Below are positions 44,679 to 57,551 of a stretch of DNA of 64,000 bases, in pieces (positions within the stretch are counted from its first letter, which is position 1; the number at the start of each line of letters is the position of its first letter). The position numbers and the translations under genes are program-made. The notes under the pieces are model-generated. The model was not told the DNA's origin, did no database searches, and saw only the letters and a list, made by a program, of their open reading frames with translations. Source of the stretch: Rhizoclosmatium globosum (Eukaryota; Chytridiomycota; Chytridiomycetes; Chytridiales; Chytriomycetaceae); NCBI GenBank assembly GCA_002104985.1, contig MCGO01000076.1, forward strand, positions 62,001 to 126,000, written 5' to 3'.

Positions 44679-47591
44679 ATGGATCCAAACTATCCGCTTC
44701 AGCCTGTAACTGGTACAGGCAATCCAAACTACTTCTTCCACAAGACGGACAATCTGGCAGAGTGGGTGATACGACATCCAAATTGGGCACAGACTCGGTT
44801 TCTCAGTTCCTCGGGTTGCACCAATCCAACACACAAAGTAACTCTTCTGGATCAGACGGGTTTAATGCAGGGCAAGACTATCAGGCTATCGGGTGGGTTA
44901 TTGCACCTACTCCCGGCTAAGCATACCCATCACTCAACGTTATCATCGTAAACAATCCAGGTCAAACAACCAATCCAGCGCTAACGCAGCCAATACTTCG
45001 CATTTGCCGGATCCGCACTCGTTCTTGTCGGCTGCAACGCCCGCCGTACCTCAAGCACCCACATCCAACTTCACGCCAAACCACAACGGAAACAACTCAA
45101 ACCAAGGTTACGACATGATGCAGTCGCTTACGTCAGCCGCCCTCGGCCACTTGTCTCCCGCGGCTCCTCAAGCAACAACAATCTCCAACCCTTCAACCAG
45201 CACCACGGCTGCCCCTACTCATCAAACTCAGTCACACACCAACGAATCATCGATTGTTGGAGAGGCTGTCCCCGTGAACCTCGGCGAGCTTGCCAACATG
45301 CCCACGCCAGAAGTCACTGGTGGTGATGACGGGGCAGACGGTGAAGGAGAGGACAACAGCGGAGGACATCAGATCCCTTTCGCACCCAGTGTCCAAAAGT
45401 GCCATTTGTGGAATGCCGATAAGTCCAAATCGTGAGTTGTTTTCCATTTCTAAGTGCACCGATAAACTGATTTTTGGGCGCTCTGTGCAGATACAACATC
45501 GAGGTTAAGCCGAGCATCGATAGAGGGTTCTTTATTGCAGAAGGCAACTGGACCTGCTGTGAGTGTGTTCTTCATCTTTGTCCCAATCCTGATGACTAAT
45601 CTCGCCGGATGTATCACTAGACAGGAGAAACTACTTCCAATTGAGTTCATCGTTCACAATCACTGAGTCGTCTGCTCCAGGAAGCTCCTCAAACAACGTG
45701 GATGAGGCAAAGCCTTCGCCAAAGACGACCTTCTACCTGGAGCTCAATGGAAACCTCGTTCAAATTGTGTCTTTCCTGACTCATATTAGTGCTCATACAA
45801 ACACTCCACGCAAGGCCTGTGGAACTTGTTCAGCACACGTCCAAGCGTGACAAAGGGCCACTCACTCAACCTGTTCCTCGTGTCAGTGAGCCCGGGCCTG
45901 GCAGAACTATTTTTGAGCGCATACAATTCCGTACTGCTACAAGTAACAATGGTCGTAAGCGCGGAAGTCCACCAAACTCGAATGGAGGTGCTGCTGCTGC
46001 TGCTCTCGCCCAGCAGTACTTTATTGTGACTGTTGAAGTCCTTTGTAAAGTCGCAAGCGGAGAGTTTTACCGTGTTTGTGAGGCTGAAATGCAGGATGGT
46101 GTTGTTGTGCGTGGCCGGGCTCCAGGTCACTACTTGAATCGTGATTTGGCGATTAGTGGTCGTCCTGTTGATAAGGAGGAGGAACCTGTTGTGATTAATG
46201 CGGCTACTGGTCGAGCCGTCAGAAAGGCAGCCATGAAGCCGCCTATTGTGGAACGGGATGTGAGTCCACTTGGTGAGCCAGATGTTGTGGTCAGAAGCTC
46301 GAATGGGTCTGCTCAGCCACAGAGTCAATATCAACAAAACCAGCAAAACCAACATCAGCATCAGCAGCAACAGATGCAGTCGTTTGGTGCTCCGTTTGGT
46401 AACCAACAGAATATGGGTCGACCAATGTCGCAAGTCCAGTATCCCCAACAAGGCCCAGGCCCTAACCCTCCACAAGGAATGTATCCTCCATTTAATGGAT
46501 TTAATTCTGGCCCAGGGGCACCTCCAAGTATGTATGGTAGTGGAATGATGGGAGGTCCTGGTCAATACAACTATCCCCCCCAAGCTTCGCAAGTTCCTCC
46601 GCCGCGACCGCAGCCCCAGTATCCTACGCAAAATCAGCCACAACAGCAGAGATATCCGCCTGGCCAAATGCCTTACTCCCAGCCACAACAGGGACAATAT
46701 ATGTCTCAACAGTTTAACCAGTCACAAGGATATATGAACACCCCAGCGCCTTCGCAACAAGGTTTCATGAATAATCAGGCGTCTACTCAACCAGGATTTG
46801 CAAATCAACGTGTGAATCAGCAAGGAAGCTACTCCTCCCCATCTCAGTCAGGATTTATGGGCACACCTTCCGATTCACAGTCAAAGTATATGAGCAATTC
46901 ATCGCTTCCTATTTCGTCGCAACAATCATTCATGAACAGCCCGCACTCTTCTCAAGCGTATTTGAATGCACCAACTTCTGCTCCATCGCAGAACTTTATG
47001 AATGCTTCTCAACCTGGATCCGCGCAGAACTTCATGAACAACCAATCTTCCTTCAATGCGTACCAGCCTCCACAAACGCAGCAACCATCATACAACCAAT
47101 CGTTCCAACAGCAGTTCCAACCAAATGCACCGCTGCCACCCCTTCCAACTCAGCCCCAAGGAATGTACGGTAGTAACACCATGCAGAATACCGGGTTTAT
47201 GTCAGCCCAAAATAGCTCATCCTCATTCCTTCCTCCTCCTCCACAACAACAACCACCAATCCCGCAAATCCCAGCATACAACCCACAATCTTCGTACGCC
47301 CCTCCACCAACTCACTCCACATACCAGCAATCGTCGTTCCCACAACAACCACAACAGCAGCAGTACTCTGCCGCACCTTATGGAGGATATGGTCAGCAAC
47401 CAGTACCTATGCCACAGCAGCAGCAACAACAACAACCGGTCCAACAACAAAAGCCACAACAAGCCCCTAAACAAAAGAGACCATTGAGAGGATCTAGTGC
47501 CGATTCGGGAGAGAGTGATTATGAATTCAATGAGGAGAGTGATGAAGATTTCAGACCGGGGAAGGAAGGGTCTAACAAGAAGAGAAAGTGA
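44679..47591 (+). CDS. NDT80/PhoG-like transcription factor with long Gln/Pro-rich tail
   Basis: This family of p53-like DNA-binding regulators controls meiosis, sugar or phosphatase genes in fungi (NDT80, vib-1, xprG). The N-terminus is uncertain; ATG 44679 (MDPNYPLQPVTGTG) is a candidate, but the best Gln/Asn-rich reading (LHQSNTQSNSSGSDGFNAG) is in another frame. An intron at about 44892-44961 joins AIG to SNNQSSANAANTS. The DNA-binding domain spans PSVQKCHLWNADKSK, an intron, YNIEVKPSIDRGFFIAEGNW, TCYRRNYFQLSSSFTITES, LVQIVSFLTHISAHTN, VELVQHTSKRDKGP and RTIFERIQFRTATSNNGR. Near 45815 an extra G shifts the frame; removing it would read TPRKPVELVQ. The tail of about 450 residues has many Gln and Pro and repeated FMN motifs, then a basic end RPGKEGSNKKRK. 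Confidence 0.85.
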
Positions 47592-47742
47592 TGATATTGT
47601 CTTTGTTTGTGGTGTCGTAATTGTACTTTATGCAATTAAACTTTGCAAATTAAGCCCTCAACTTTTATTACTATTTTTTTTGGTTATTAGAGCTTCACTT
47701 TTTCTACTGGCCACAGATCCAAATCTTTCAGAGCCCCTTTCA

Positions 47743-48726
47743 TCATTGGTGCACGATCCGAGTTGTATTGGCTCCAAACATGTCGAAAGCCTCCTTCAAA
47801 CCTGAAATGAAAGTCTTCAAACGTGTACAGTTTGTTACATTGAAGTAACGTTGGTAAACACCATAGTTAAATGCCCATTGATCCCATGCAAATTCTTTGT
47901 GACCAGCCAAACTGTGGATTTCACGTTCAACACTGCTGTAGTCTTCTGCCCCATACAACCAATCCCTGATTAGCTGTTTACCAATACTGTTGTTCCTAAC
48001 AAAGAAGATTCCCGAACAGATATAGTCGAGCTTATCCTTAATGCTCACAACCTTCACAGGCCAAGTCGCTGGCCGTTTTGGTTCCCAATTCAATCCAATA
48101 ATAAACGACTCGTTTTGACGGTGCCAAGGATCGTATTTACCAGTGCGGTTAAATTGGAGCTCTCGTTCCTTGTAATTGTATGATTCAACAGCCAGACGTT
48201 GTGTTGAAAAGTAGTCTTCCAGAGATGTCGTGTGTGCTTTGAGCCATGGGTAGGCATCGGAATCAAAGTATGCGAACCATTCGCATTCACTTGTGGCGTT
48301 GCGGTTGTTCATGATATCGTCAAGAAAGTGTAGTCGTCCCCAGTTGTCGTTCTGTCCAAGCTCTTTCCGTTTGGCGTCGTATGCTTTTCCGGTTGAGACA
48401 AAGACCTTGTATCCATGCTTGATTGCATAATGCTTGACTAGTAAAAGTTGTAATGTCCAATATTGGGTGATTGATTGTTCTGAAGAAGGCTTGTCGAGTT
48501 CTTGGGCAATGAAGTTTGTAATCTGGTGCGTGGCATTGAAATTGACAATCTCGAGTTGAGGCTCTTTGATTCGGGAGTCGATGAGTGCGAAACAGGTGGT
48601 GCGTTTGATCTTAACTGGTATCCTGTTCACTGATGCCGAGCCCTTGGATTCCCAGATCAAAGTCAAACCCAAGAGTGCAAGAAGCGTCAAGACAACCAAT
48701 GCCGTGAATGAGATGAGTTTCGTCAT
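47743..48726 (-). CDS. Type II membrane glycosyltransferase, GT34 (GMA12/MNN10)-like
   Basis: A Golgi-type glycosyltransferase of 327 residues in one exon. The ATG at 48726 begins MTKLISFTALVVLTLLALL, a signal anchor; reading further upstream would need a GTG start. The luminal domain contains YWTLQLLLVKHYAIKHGY, a helix-rich region, and the DxD metal and sugar-nucleotide motif in ECEWFAYFDSDAYPW. Later come ICSGIFFVRNNSIG, a display typical of these enzymes, and HKEFAWDQWAFNYGVY, with the WDQ pattern common in GT34 and related families. Several N-glycosylation sites are present. The family assignment is by motif order and could instead be another DxD family such as GT77. The substrate is unknown. 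Confidence 0.7.
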   Translation of the reverse strand: MTKLISFTALVVLTLLALLGLTLIWESKGSASVNRIPVKIKRTTCFALIDSRIKEPQLEIVNFNATHQITNFIAQELDKPSSEQSITQYWTLQLLLVKHYAIKHGYKVFVSTGKAYDAKRKELGQNDNWGRLHFLDDIMNNRNATSECEWFAYFDSDAYPWLKAHTTSLEDYFSTQRLAVESYNYKERELQFNRTGKYDPWHRQNESFIIGLNWEPKRPATWPVKVVSIKDKLDYICSGIFFVRNNSIGKQLIRDWLYGAEDYSSVEREIHSLAGHKEFAWDQWAFNYGVYQRYFNVTNCTRLKTFISGLKEAFDMFGANTTRIVHQ

Positions 48727-48810
48727 GGTTGGAACAGTGGTTGAGTTGAAGCCAAAATTGGAAAAATTCTTAGACACCCGCCGATATTAAGTTGCTTTTA
48801 AAATCTAACT

Positions 48811-51372
48811 TTACTTCGATGAATTCGCAACCGGGGCCGCCTGGACACCTGTCACCTCCCACTCCGAATCTCCAACCTGCGTCCAATCATCCAACTCATC
48901 ATCTTCTCTCTCCTCTTCAACACGTCCCCCAACTCCACCGCCACCCCATAAACTCCATCCAGACCAGTACTTGTCATGTGGGAACGGTACAAACTCGATC
49001 CGTCGTCCACTGGAGTCACTGCCTACAACGAGCTTTACGGTTTCTTTTTCACCAGACGAAGTGATACGTTCGGTGTAAAGAAAGTATCGTGGTGTTGGGA
49101 TGGATGTGAATGTTGTTGGTGTGTTTCTGGCTTGTGGGGATTTGGGGGATGTCGGTTCAGACCAACCAATGTATGGGAGGTATGTCTGCTTATCACTGAT
49201 GGAAAGATGTGCATCGATATCTGTCATATTATTGGTTGGTGTAAGTAACTCATTGAGAGTAAATAATGTCTTTACCAAGAATAAGGTTTGCAAACTCAAC
49301 CTTCCAGACGCGCTTACTATCCCGATTCACGATATTAAACGTCTCAACCAGCGTCGCAATCAGAACGTTCAGCAACAACACGACAGTCACGAAACTGTAC
49401 ACTAGAAACAATGCCTGTGCAACAACAGGCGTACTCGCGGCCCAGAAATCCGTATATACTCCTTGATTAAACAAGAACCGAATGATCCAAACTGTAGACC
49501 CAAGAAACGTAGACCAATCCGTAATCCCCGTCGACTGCATCTGCAAAAACATGGCCGCCGCGAATCCAAGTGTAAGCGCAAAATAAAGCGTTAACCATCG
49601 TGGTAAATCGTCAATCACAATCCGTTTGAATATAACAAGAAGTGGACCTGTCGTGCTGAACCCATTCGCAAAGGATAAGAGGTGGAGATACGCGAGCATT
49701 GCAGTAACCCCAAACACGATATTCTCCGTTTGTAGATCGCGGTTTCTTGAATGACTGGACTCGCTGTGAATGCGAATCGTATTATAGGGAGAATGAGTGT
49801 TAAGCTTGTGAATGTCCATTGTGTGAGTTTCTCAAACGCACGCGGGCCCGTGCAATAGTGGTATACTTGTGTCAAAAAATCCGTGGCTTGGTTATAACGT
49901 AGTCGAAATGCACGAAGTTCGAGAATGACGAGAAGGAATGCGATGAGCCAGGTGAGGACTTCTGAGACGAGGCGGATGGTGTTTTGGAAACCAACGTAAG
50001 CTTTACGTTCGGAGAGTGTGAATGGTTGAAGTGAAATGGATAAGGTGAGGACAACGGTGAAGAAGATGGCTGCAGCCATTCGTGCAAGAAAGATTTGTCG
50101 GGCGTACAAAGCCCATTTCCATTTCAGAAGAGCGTCTATTACTCGGTGACAAATGATTTCTTTGTTGTCGTTCATAAGAGCGAGCTCAATGACACTGGAA
50201 GGTGTTTCTCGCAAAATGGAGTGGGGTTCATGTTCCAACAAAGGATCGATTTCGTTGATTGGAATACGAAACGTAGATTCCTTTCCAAATTTAAACGTGT
50301 TTTCCTTGATTTGGTCAAGAACAGCTACATGGCCTCTGGAAGCCCCCATTTGGAGTGGAGTCAATGCATCCATATTCCGCTGCTTCATGAGATTCACGGT
50401 AGTTTTCCCGGCTTTAATATCAGCTTCATTTCTGTTTTTGATGTATTCGAATTGCTTAAAGTATCCATGGTATGCCAGGATGTGAAGGACATTGTTTTGG
50501 TATTGATCCGCGACAGTCAAATCAGCAGGATCCTTCTCATTTTCGACAAGGTAACGAAGAATCTTGTCTTTTCCGGAAGCAGCAGCAAATTGAAGAACAG
50601 TTTGACCAAAGTAGGTTCGTCCTCGGTCATTGTGTCTGTCCTCAATTTCCCGATTGCGAACGAGTGGTCTGTATGTCCCGTCTCTGTTTAATCGGTCTTC
50701 ATAGTATGGATTCTTGAATTCTGTTCCGATTGCAAGAGGACCATTGACTTTGGCGCTATTGGATGTAAGCCTCATCAATAATCCATGCCACCCATCCACC
50801 ACAGGACTGTACTCACCCCTTCTCAACAAGAAACTCGACAATGTCAATATCCCCAATTTCACTCTTCACAACTGCCAAGTGAAGAGCCGTTTCCCCCAGG
50901 TATCGCTTCTTCCGAATATGGCCTTCGTTGATCAACTCAGGAAACTCCTCCGCAATCCACCTGATGCATTCCTTGTTTCCCCTGAAGCAAGCCAGGTGCA
51001 AGATAGTCTCCCCGCTTGATCCACGCTCACAAAGACCTCGTTTCCCTAAATTGGAGCCATCAGAAGTAACAAGATCCTCCTTTGCGAAGCGTTTGACTTT
51101 GTCCATGTTGCTCGATGCGATCGCTTCCCACATGTTTCCATCGGAATAAAGAGCAACTTTTGGTTGTGAATTGATAAAGACTTTGGTTCGGAGTGGGTTG
51201 AATTGGCCTTGTTTGATTTGGTGGAAACGAGGGTGCCCGATCGGACCTGGGGCATTGGCTCAGTTGGGTATTCTGGTATTGTTTGTTCACGGGATATTGG
51301 TGTTGTGGGAACGGAGATGGTGCCGGGTTCTTGCCGCATGTTCAATGTGAATGTCCCCTGCCTTGTGGTCAT
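48811..51372 (-). CDS. TRPV-like ankyrin cation channel, two frameshifts
   Basis: The start MTTRQGTFTLNMRQEP at 51372 leads to a disordered N-terminus. One missing A near 51206 would join STK to IKQGQFNPLRTKVF. Ankyrin repeats follow: GETILHLACFRGNKECI, YLGETALHLAVVKSEI and FGQTVLQFAAASGKDKI. Others are NNVLHILAYHGYFKQF and LTPLQMGASRGHVAVL. An intron lies at about 50763-50820. Six hydrophobic helices follow, beginning MAAAIFFTVVLTLSISL, with a re-entrant pore loop before the last, VVLLLNVLIATLVETF, which matches the TRP S6 pattern NxLIAxxxxT. A second missing base near 49740 lies before LQTENIVFGVTAMLAYL. After an intron (about 49246-49299) a cytosolic tail ends VAAPVANSSK-like. The overall order, ankyrins then 6TM, is that of TRPV channels, which conduct calcium. 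Confidence 0.82.
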
Positions 51373-51657
51373 TTTTGGCTGTAAATTAAAACTATGATTA
51401 TGTGCTAGCGAAATTGTTAGAATGATGTTATATTCTAGTTATATAGCTGGGATCCATCCGCGGCAGGGTTCCCATATATACAATCAACGAGCTTCGATTG
51501 AAATGGAGAGGAATGATACTGGATTAATCCACGACCAATGAATACAATTAAAGAGCACAAGATCTTCCTATTCCAGTCAAACAAGAAGAGTAAGTGATTA
51601 GTAGTAACCTCGAGTTTTCCTCTTTTTCTTCTTTCTTTTTTTTGTTTGAACACACAA

Positions 51658-54600
51658 ATGGCAACTGGAGGCATCACAAACCGTCAAGTTACGGGCGTGT
51701 CCTTCTCGTTCTATTCACCCGATGAAATCAGGAAACTGTCCGTGAAGCAAATCACGAATCCGATCTTGCTGGATGCCCTTAACCATCCAACTAAGGGAGG
51801 ACTGTACGACTCAGCCCTGGGTCCCTTCTCGTTCCAGGACAGGTTAGATCAGCCCTATTTTACTCCTTTTTTTAGCTTATACTTACTTGGTATTGGGTAC
51901 GAATAGCTGTTCGACCTGTCACCAGTCTCACTCAGCCTGTCCTGGCCACTTTGGTCACATTGAGCTCCTTACACCATGCTACAACCCAGTCACATTCACC
52001 CTTCTCTATAAGCTGATGCAGTCCCTCTGCTACTACTGCCACCACCTCCGCATGTCCCGTCTCCAAGTCGCTCACTTTCACGCAAAGTTCCTTTTGCTCA
52101 GAGCCGGTCTTCTTGCAGATGCTGTCAACTTGGACGAATGGATCGCGATGAAAGTTCCTGCCAAAATCGGTAATTTGTTTTCAAAACAGATCGCGTATTT
52201 TATGACTAACTCGTTTGACAGCGGGTGCCGCTTCTTCTGGACCAAAGAAGACTTCGATCGCAGATGTGGAAGCTGCGGAAGATAATGCAGAAGACGATGA
52301 TGATGAGATGGATGAGGATGATAACGGAATCGACCGTATGGATGACTCCACCAACGACAACATCATCAACGAGTTCTTGGCTGCAAAGCCTCGTACCCAG
52401 GAAGCCATGATTACCGAAATTGAAAAGTACGTGGCCGAGAAGCTCGAAGCAGCCGGTATGACCGTTGCCGAGGCTGAAAAGTCAACTGAAGCAAAGGGAA
52501 CTCTTGCCACTGATATGCTCAGAAAACTCGAACGTCAGTTCTTGGCGGCGATTCCTCCAGCCGGTTGTGGAAACTGTCGCGGTGTTTCTCCAAAGTTCAG
52601 AAAGGAGGGTATGCACAAGATTTTCGAGAAGGAGTTGCCTGAGAAGGCGAAAGTCAGCATGAAGGCCAAAAGACTCACTTTCGAGCCTTTGTTTGGTGAA
52701 GGCGGTCGTGTTCTTGCTACTCAAGGAGATGATATTGGTGATGAAGCTGATTTGCAAAAGGCTCTGCGTGGAGCCGATCTTGGTGCGGAGGCCCTTGAGT
52801 CGACCAAGGTTATTGAAGAAGACTCTGACCAAGAAGAGAAGGATGCTATCGAGCAAGGTCTCTTGAAGAAGAAGAACTCTGACAAAGCCCGTTACCTCTC
52901 GTCCTCCGAGGTCCGTGCCCACATCAACCTCCTCTTCCAACGCGACGCCAAAATCTTGAACATGGTTTTCGGAACCTCGCCAGACCTTCGCCGCGCAGGT
53001 CAGCAAAAGGGCCGTGTCACATCCCCCCACATCTTCTTCTTGGAAGTTGTCGCAGTACCCCCCTCCCGTTTCCGTCCAGCCTCCAAAATGGGTGACATGG
53101 TCTTTGAAGACGCCCAAAACTTGCACTTGACCGAAATCCTGAAAGCAAACGCCTTCATCCGCCAACAACGTGTCGAATGGAAAGCCGAATCCGAGCGAAT
53201 CTACTCTGCCGCAAAGGGATCCAAAATCTCCGCAGAAGACCAACTCAAACTCTCCAACTACCTCGTCAAAATCGGTAACGGATGTATCAAGCTCCAAGAG
53301 GAAGTCAACTACCTCATTGATTCCGCTCGTGCACCTGCAAAGATGGGTCAGATCCCTCCACCAGGTGTTCGTCAGCTCTTGGAAAAGAAGGAAGGTCTGT
53401 TCCGTAAACACATGATGGGTAAGCGTGTCAACTACGCTGCGAGATCTGTTATTTCTCCGGACCCATACATTGAGACGAACGAAATCGGTATCCCACCTGT
53501 GTTTGCGAGCAAGTTGACGTATCCTGAAGCTGTGACGCATCACAACTTTGCGACTCTGCGTGAACACGTTGTGAATGGACCCAAGAAGTGGCCTGGAGCT
53601 TCATTTGTTCAGAACGAAGATGGACGTTTGATTAACTTGGAGCAGTTTGATGAAGCTGGTCGTACCGCAATTGCGAACCAGCTCTTGACTCCAACTGTTA
53701 CTGATGGATCTGATGGTAAGTCTCTGTTATAATTGAAAATGCTGAGAACAGGTTTCTAACTCTGCTCATAGTCACCAAGGTTCCACACCAAAACAAGAAA
53801 GTCTACAGACACTTGCGTAACGGAGACTTTTTGATTCTGAACCGTCAACCAACACTGCACAAGCCCTCCATGATGGCCCACACTGCTCGTATCCTTCCAG
53901 GAGAAAAGACCATTCGTATGCACTACGCCAACTGTAACACTTACAACGGTTCGTCTTCTCTTCACCCCACCGTTTCTTCCCATCATACTAACTTGCTTAA
54001 TTAGCCGATTTCGATGGAGACGAAATGAACATCCACTTCCCCCAAAACGACCTCGCCCGTGCCGAAGCCATGCTCATCGCGCGTACCGACCAACAATACC
54101 TTGTCCCAACCGACGGTGGTGTTCTCCGTGGTCTCATCCAAGATCACGTTGACGCCGGTGTAGACATGACATCTCGAGACACATTCTTGACCAAGGAGTT
54201 GTACATGCAACTCGTGTACAACGGTTGAGACCTGAACCTGCGTTCAAGGGTGGAGGTATTGGAAACGGAAATATCGAACGAGAGGTTGAAGTTGGGTGGA
54301 GAGGGAAGGTTATGACTTTGCCTCCTGCTGTTATGAAGCCAAAGAAGCTTTGGACTGGAAAGCAAGTTGTAAGTAGATTGTTGTGTGTTATTCAAAAGGG
54401 GTATCTAACAAAGTTTGAATGGATAGATTTCTACGATTCTCTTGAACTTGACTTACGAAAAGGTTCCAATCAACTTGATCTCTAAGTCCAAGATCCCTGC
54501 TAAGGCTTGGGACGGTGCTGCCCCTGAAGAGAACCAAGTTCTGGTTATGAGTGGAAACCTCCTCACCGGTATTCTCGACAAGTCTCAATTCGGAGCCGCC

Positions 54601-57551
54601 GACGGTGGTCTTGTGCACGCCGTTTACGAAGTCTATGGTGCCGTATACGCTGGAAAGCTATTGAGTATGTTTGGACGTTTGTTCACACACTACCTCCAAT
54701 TCTTTGGATTCACCTGTCGTATGGACGATTTGCGACTCACCGAAGAAGGAGACCGTATCCGTAAAGGCCTCATGGAAACCAGTAAAGGAATGGGTCGCGA
54801 AGCCGCGATGGAGTTTGTGGGTATGCCAAAGCCCAGCAAAAAGATCAAGGAAGATATGCCTGAAAAGGAGACCCTTGAAAGCGCGACCCTCCGCGCAAAG
54901 ATGGAAACCGTCCTTCGTGATAACGACAAGATGGCGGGAATGGATGGATCCATGAAATCACGTACAAACAAACTCACCTCTGAGATCATCGCCGCTTGTA
55001 TCCCAGGACACCTCCTCAAACCCTTCCCAAAGAACAACATGCAAGTCATGACCGTCTCAGGAGCCAAAGGATCCGGAGTCAACGTCTCCCAAATCTCATG
55101 TCTCCTCGGACAACAAGAACTGGAAGGCCGTCGTGTACCCACAATGGTTCCGGAAAGACCCTCCCCTCGTTCCGCGCGTTTGATCCAAGCGCTCGTGCAG
55201 GAGGATACATTACAGGCCGTTTCTTGACAGGTATCAAGCCGCAAGAGTACTTTTTCCACTGTATGGCCGGTCGAGAAGGACTTATCGACACGGCTGTCAA
55301 AACGTCTCGTTCCGGATACCTCCAACGTTGTCTCATCAAGCACTTGGAAGGTCTCCGTGTTCACTACGATAACACTGTCCGAGACTCGGATGGATCTGTG
55401 TTGCAGTTCCAGTATGGTGAAGATTGTTTGGATATTTTGAAGCAGAAGACGTTGTTTAAGATGGACTTTTGTGCAATGAACTTCCGGGCGCTTGCGTCGC
55501 GGTATAAGCCGGAGCAGTTGGAGGAGAATGGGTTTGTGAATACGGAGAGTGTGCGAAAGTATTGGAAGAAGTGGGAAGAAGGTTGCGGAGGGAGAGTTGG
55601 CGCCTGATTGTGTTGACCCTGTTATGAGTGTGTTGAGTCCTGGAAGAAACTTGGGGAGTGTTAGTGAGGCGTTCCGAGAACAGTTGGATGAGGTTGTATT
55701 AATGTGTTTTATTCTTCAACTCGTGTCTACGCCAACTTAATTACAGTACGTCGAGAAGAACAAGGGCGGCCTCCTTGAACGCAAAAACCCAACTTCACCC
55801 GCCCCAACAAGCATGGGATGGTGAATCCCCCATCAAGGCAAAATGTTCAAGATCCTCATGAACCTCAAATACCTGCACTCTCTCGTCGACCCCGGAGAAG
55901 CCGTGGACTCCTCGCCGCCCAATCTATCGGAGAACCATCCACACAGATGACACTCAACACTTTCCACTTTGCCGGTTTCGGAGCCAAGAACGTGACGCTT
56001 GGTATTCCACGTCTCCGAGAACTTGTCATGACAGCCTCTGCAAAGATCAAGACTCCACTCATGAGACTCCCACTTCTCCCAGATGTGAGCATGGCTGAAG
56101 GCGAGATTCTTGCGAAAGCGATTTCTCGTGTTTGCTTGGCTGATATTATGGAGAAAGTAACTGTCAAGGAGCGACTTGTCAACACTGGCTCTTCACGACA
56201 CAAGCTCCTCACTGTGCGGTTACAGTTCTGGCCACGTGAAGCTTACGAGGCTCAGCATGGTATCCAACCTGCAAAGCTTGCTGATATCATTGAGAAGCGG
56301 TTCGCCTTGCAGTTGGATAAAGCCATTGCCAAGGAGTTGAAGGCGAGAAGCAAGACTGAAGAAGTCGCTGAAAGCCAGATTGGTGAGGCTCTTGGTGCCT
56401 TCGAAGGATTAGAGAAGAGCGCTGCGAAAAAGAATGCGGGTGGTGACGATGAGGATGATGAGCCAGTGGAAAAGAAGAGCAGTAACTCCAAAAAGGGTAA
56501 AAGCTCAGCCAACGCTCAAGACGACGAGCAAGATGATTTAGACGATGACGGCGCCAACGACTCTGACGTAGGAGACGAAGACGACGCCACAGCCGCCAAA
56601 AAGTCTCGTAACCGATCCCAAATGGCCACCTACGACGCCCCCGACGACGAAGACGAAGAAGTCATCAAATCCGTTGACCGTCAACAAGCCGCCGAAGACG
56701 ACGAAGACGAAGGCATGACTGGAGCCGGCGGCGACGAAGTCGACGATGACGGCAAGACCCGTGGAGACAGACTCGCTGGCGCAACAAAGTACATTACAAA
56801 CTACCGCTTCGACACGACCAAGAAAGCGCGATGGTGTGAACTCGACCTCAAATTCGACGCATCCACACGTAAATTGCTGATGGTTGCTGTTGTAGAGCAA
56901 GTCTGTAAATCAGCGATCATCCATGAGATCCCTGGAATCAAGAAATGTTACCCACTTCCAAATGAAAGTGAACAAGACACGAGCAAGAATTTGGGGACAG
57001 AGGGTATTAATTTGCGTGGGATGTGGGAATTCAACTCTATTATTGATGTCAACAATATCTATACCAACGATATTGCAGCTGTGTTGAACACGTATGGAGT
57101 TGAAGCTGCTCGTGCTGCTATTATGGGAGAAATTGGGTCTGTGTTTGGAGTGTATGGTATTAATGTTGATCGTCGTCACTTGAGTTTGATTGCTGATTAC
57201 ATGGTACGTTGTCTTTACTGGTAATTTGTTTTAAATTAGATACTAATAACGTAAATGTAGACGTTCGAAGGAGGATACAAGGCATTCAACCGTATTGGTA
57301 TGAACTCGAATCCATCACCATTCGCACAGATGTCCTTTGAGACCACGGCCAAGTTCTTGACAACAGCTACTCTTACAGGAGATGTGGATACTCTGGAGTC
57401 TCCATCTGCCAGAATTGTTCTTGGACAAGTTGTGCGAGGAGGAACTGGAGCATTTGATATCCGGATGCCAGTAGAGAATGCAGCAGGAAGCAGCAATGAT
57501 GCTTCCAACGGAGGAGGGTGGATCATGCAGGATAAGGTTGTTTCAGCCTAA
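51658..57551 (+). CDS. RPA190: RNA polymerase I largest subunit, with several one-base frameshifts
   Basis: This catalytic subunit makes ribosomal RNA in the nucleolus. The start [13 protein letters not shown] at 51658 leads to GPFSFQD, an intron, and the zinc-binding [18 protein letters not shown]. After the acidic insertion of Pol I come [16 protein letters not shown] and the active-site loop [17 protein letters not shown], which an intron splits between Asn and Ala. Later: [23 protein letters not shown]-like [48 protein letters not shown] and a long acidic region (56430-56760) before the jaw and C-terminus FARIGMNS-like [13 protein letters not shown]. Frameshifts lie near 54226 (missing base), 55148 (missing), 55572 (extra G), 55822 (in-frame TGA or paired indels) and 55909 (missing G). 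Such a gene cannot be dead, so these are sequence errors. Confidence 0.95.

Noticed and set aside
45786..46709. 307-codon minus-strand frame opposite the NDT80-like gene
   Set aside because: It is antisense to the DNA-binding domain and Gln-rich tail and has the Leu/Arg-rich look of a shadow.
52482..53567. 361-codon minus-strand frame opposite the Pol I gene
   Set aside because: The plus strand carries clear Pol I motifs in the same interval; the antisense frame has no recognisable domain.
55801..55860. In-frame TGA in the Pol I subunit as a recoding (selenocysteine or readthrough) site
   Set aside because: The region is weakly conserved, lies among several other one-base errors, and compensating homopolymer indels explain it. 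No recoding structure was apparent.
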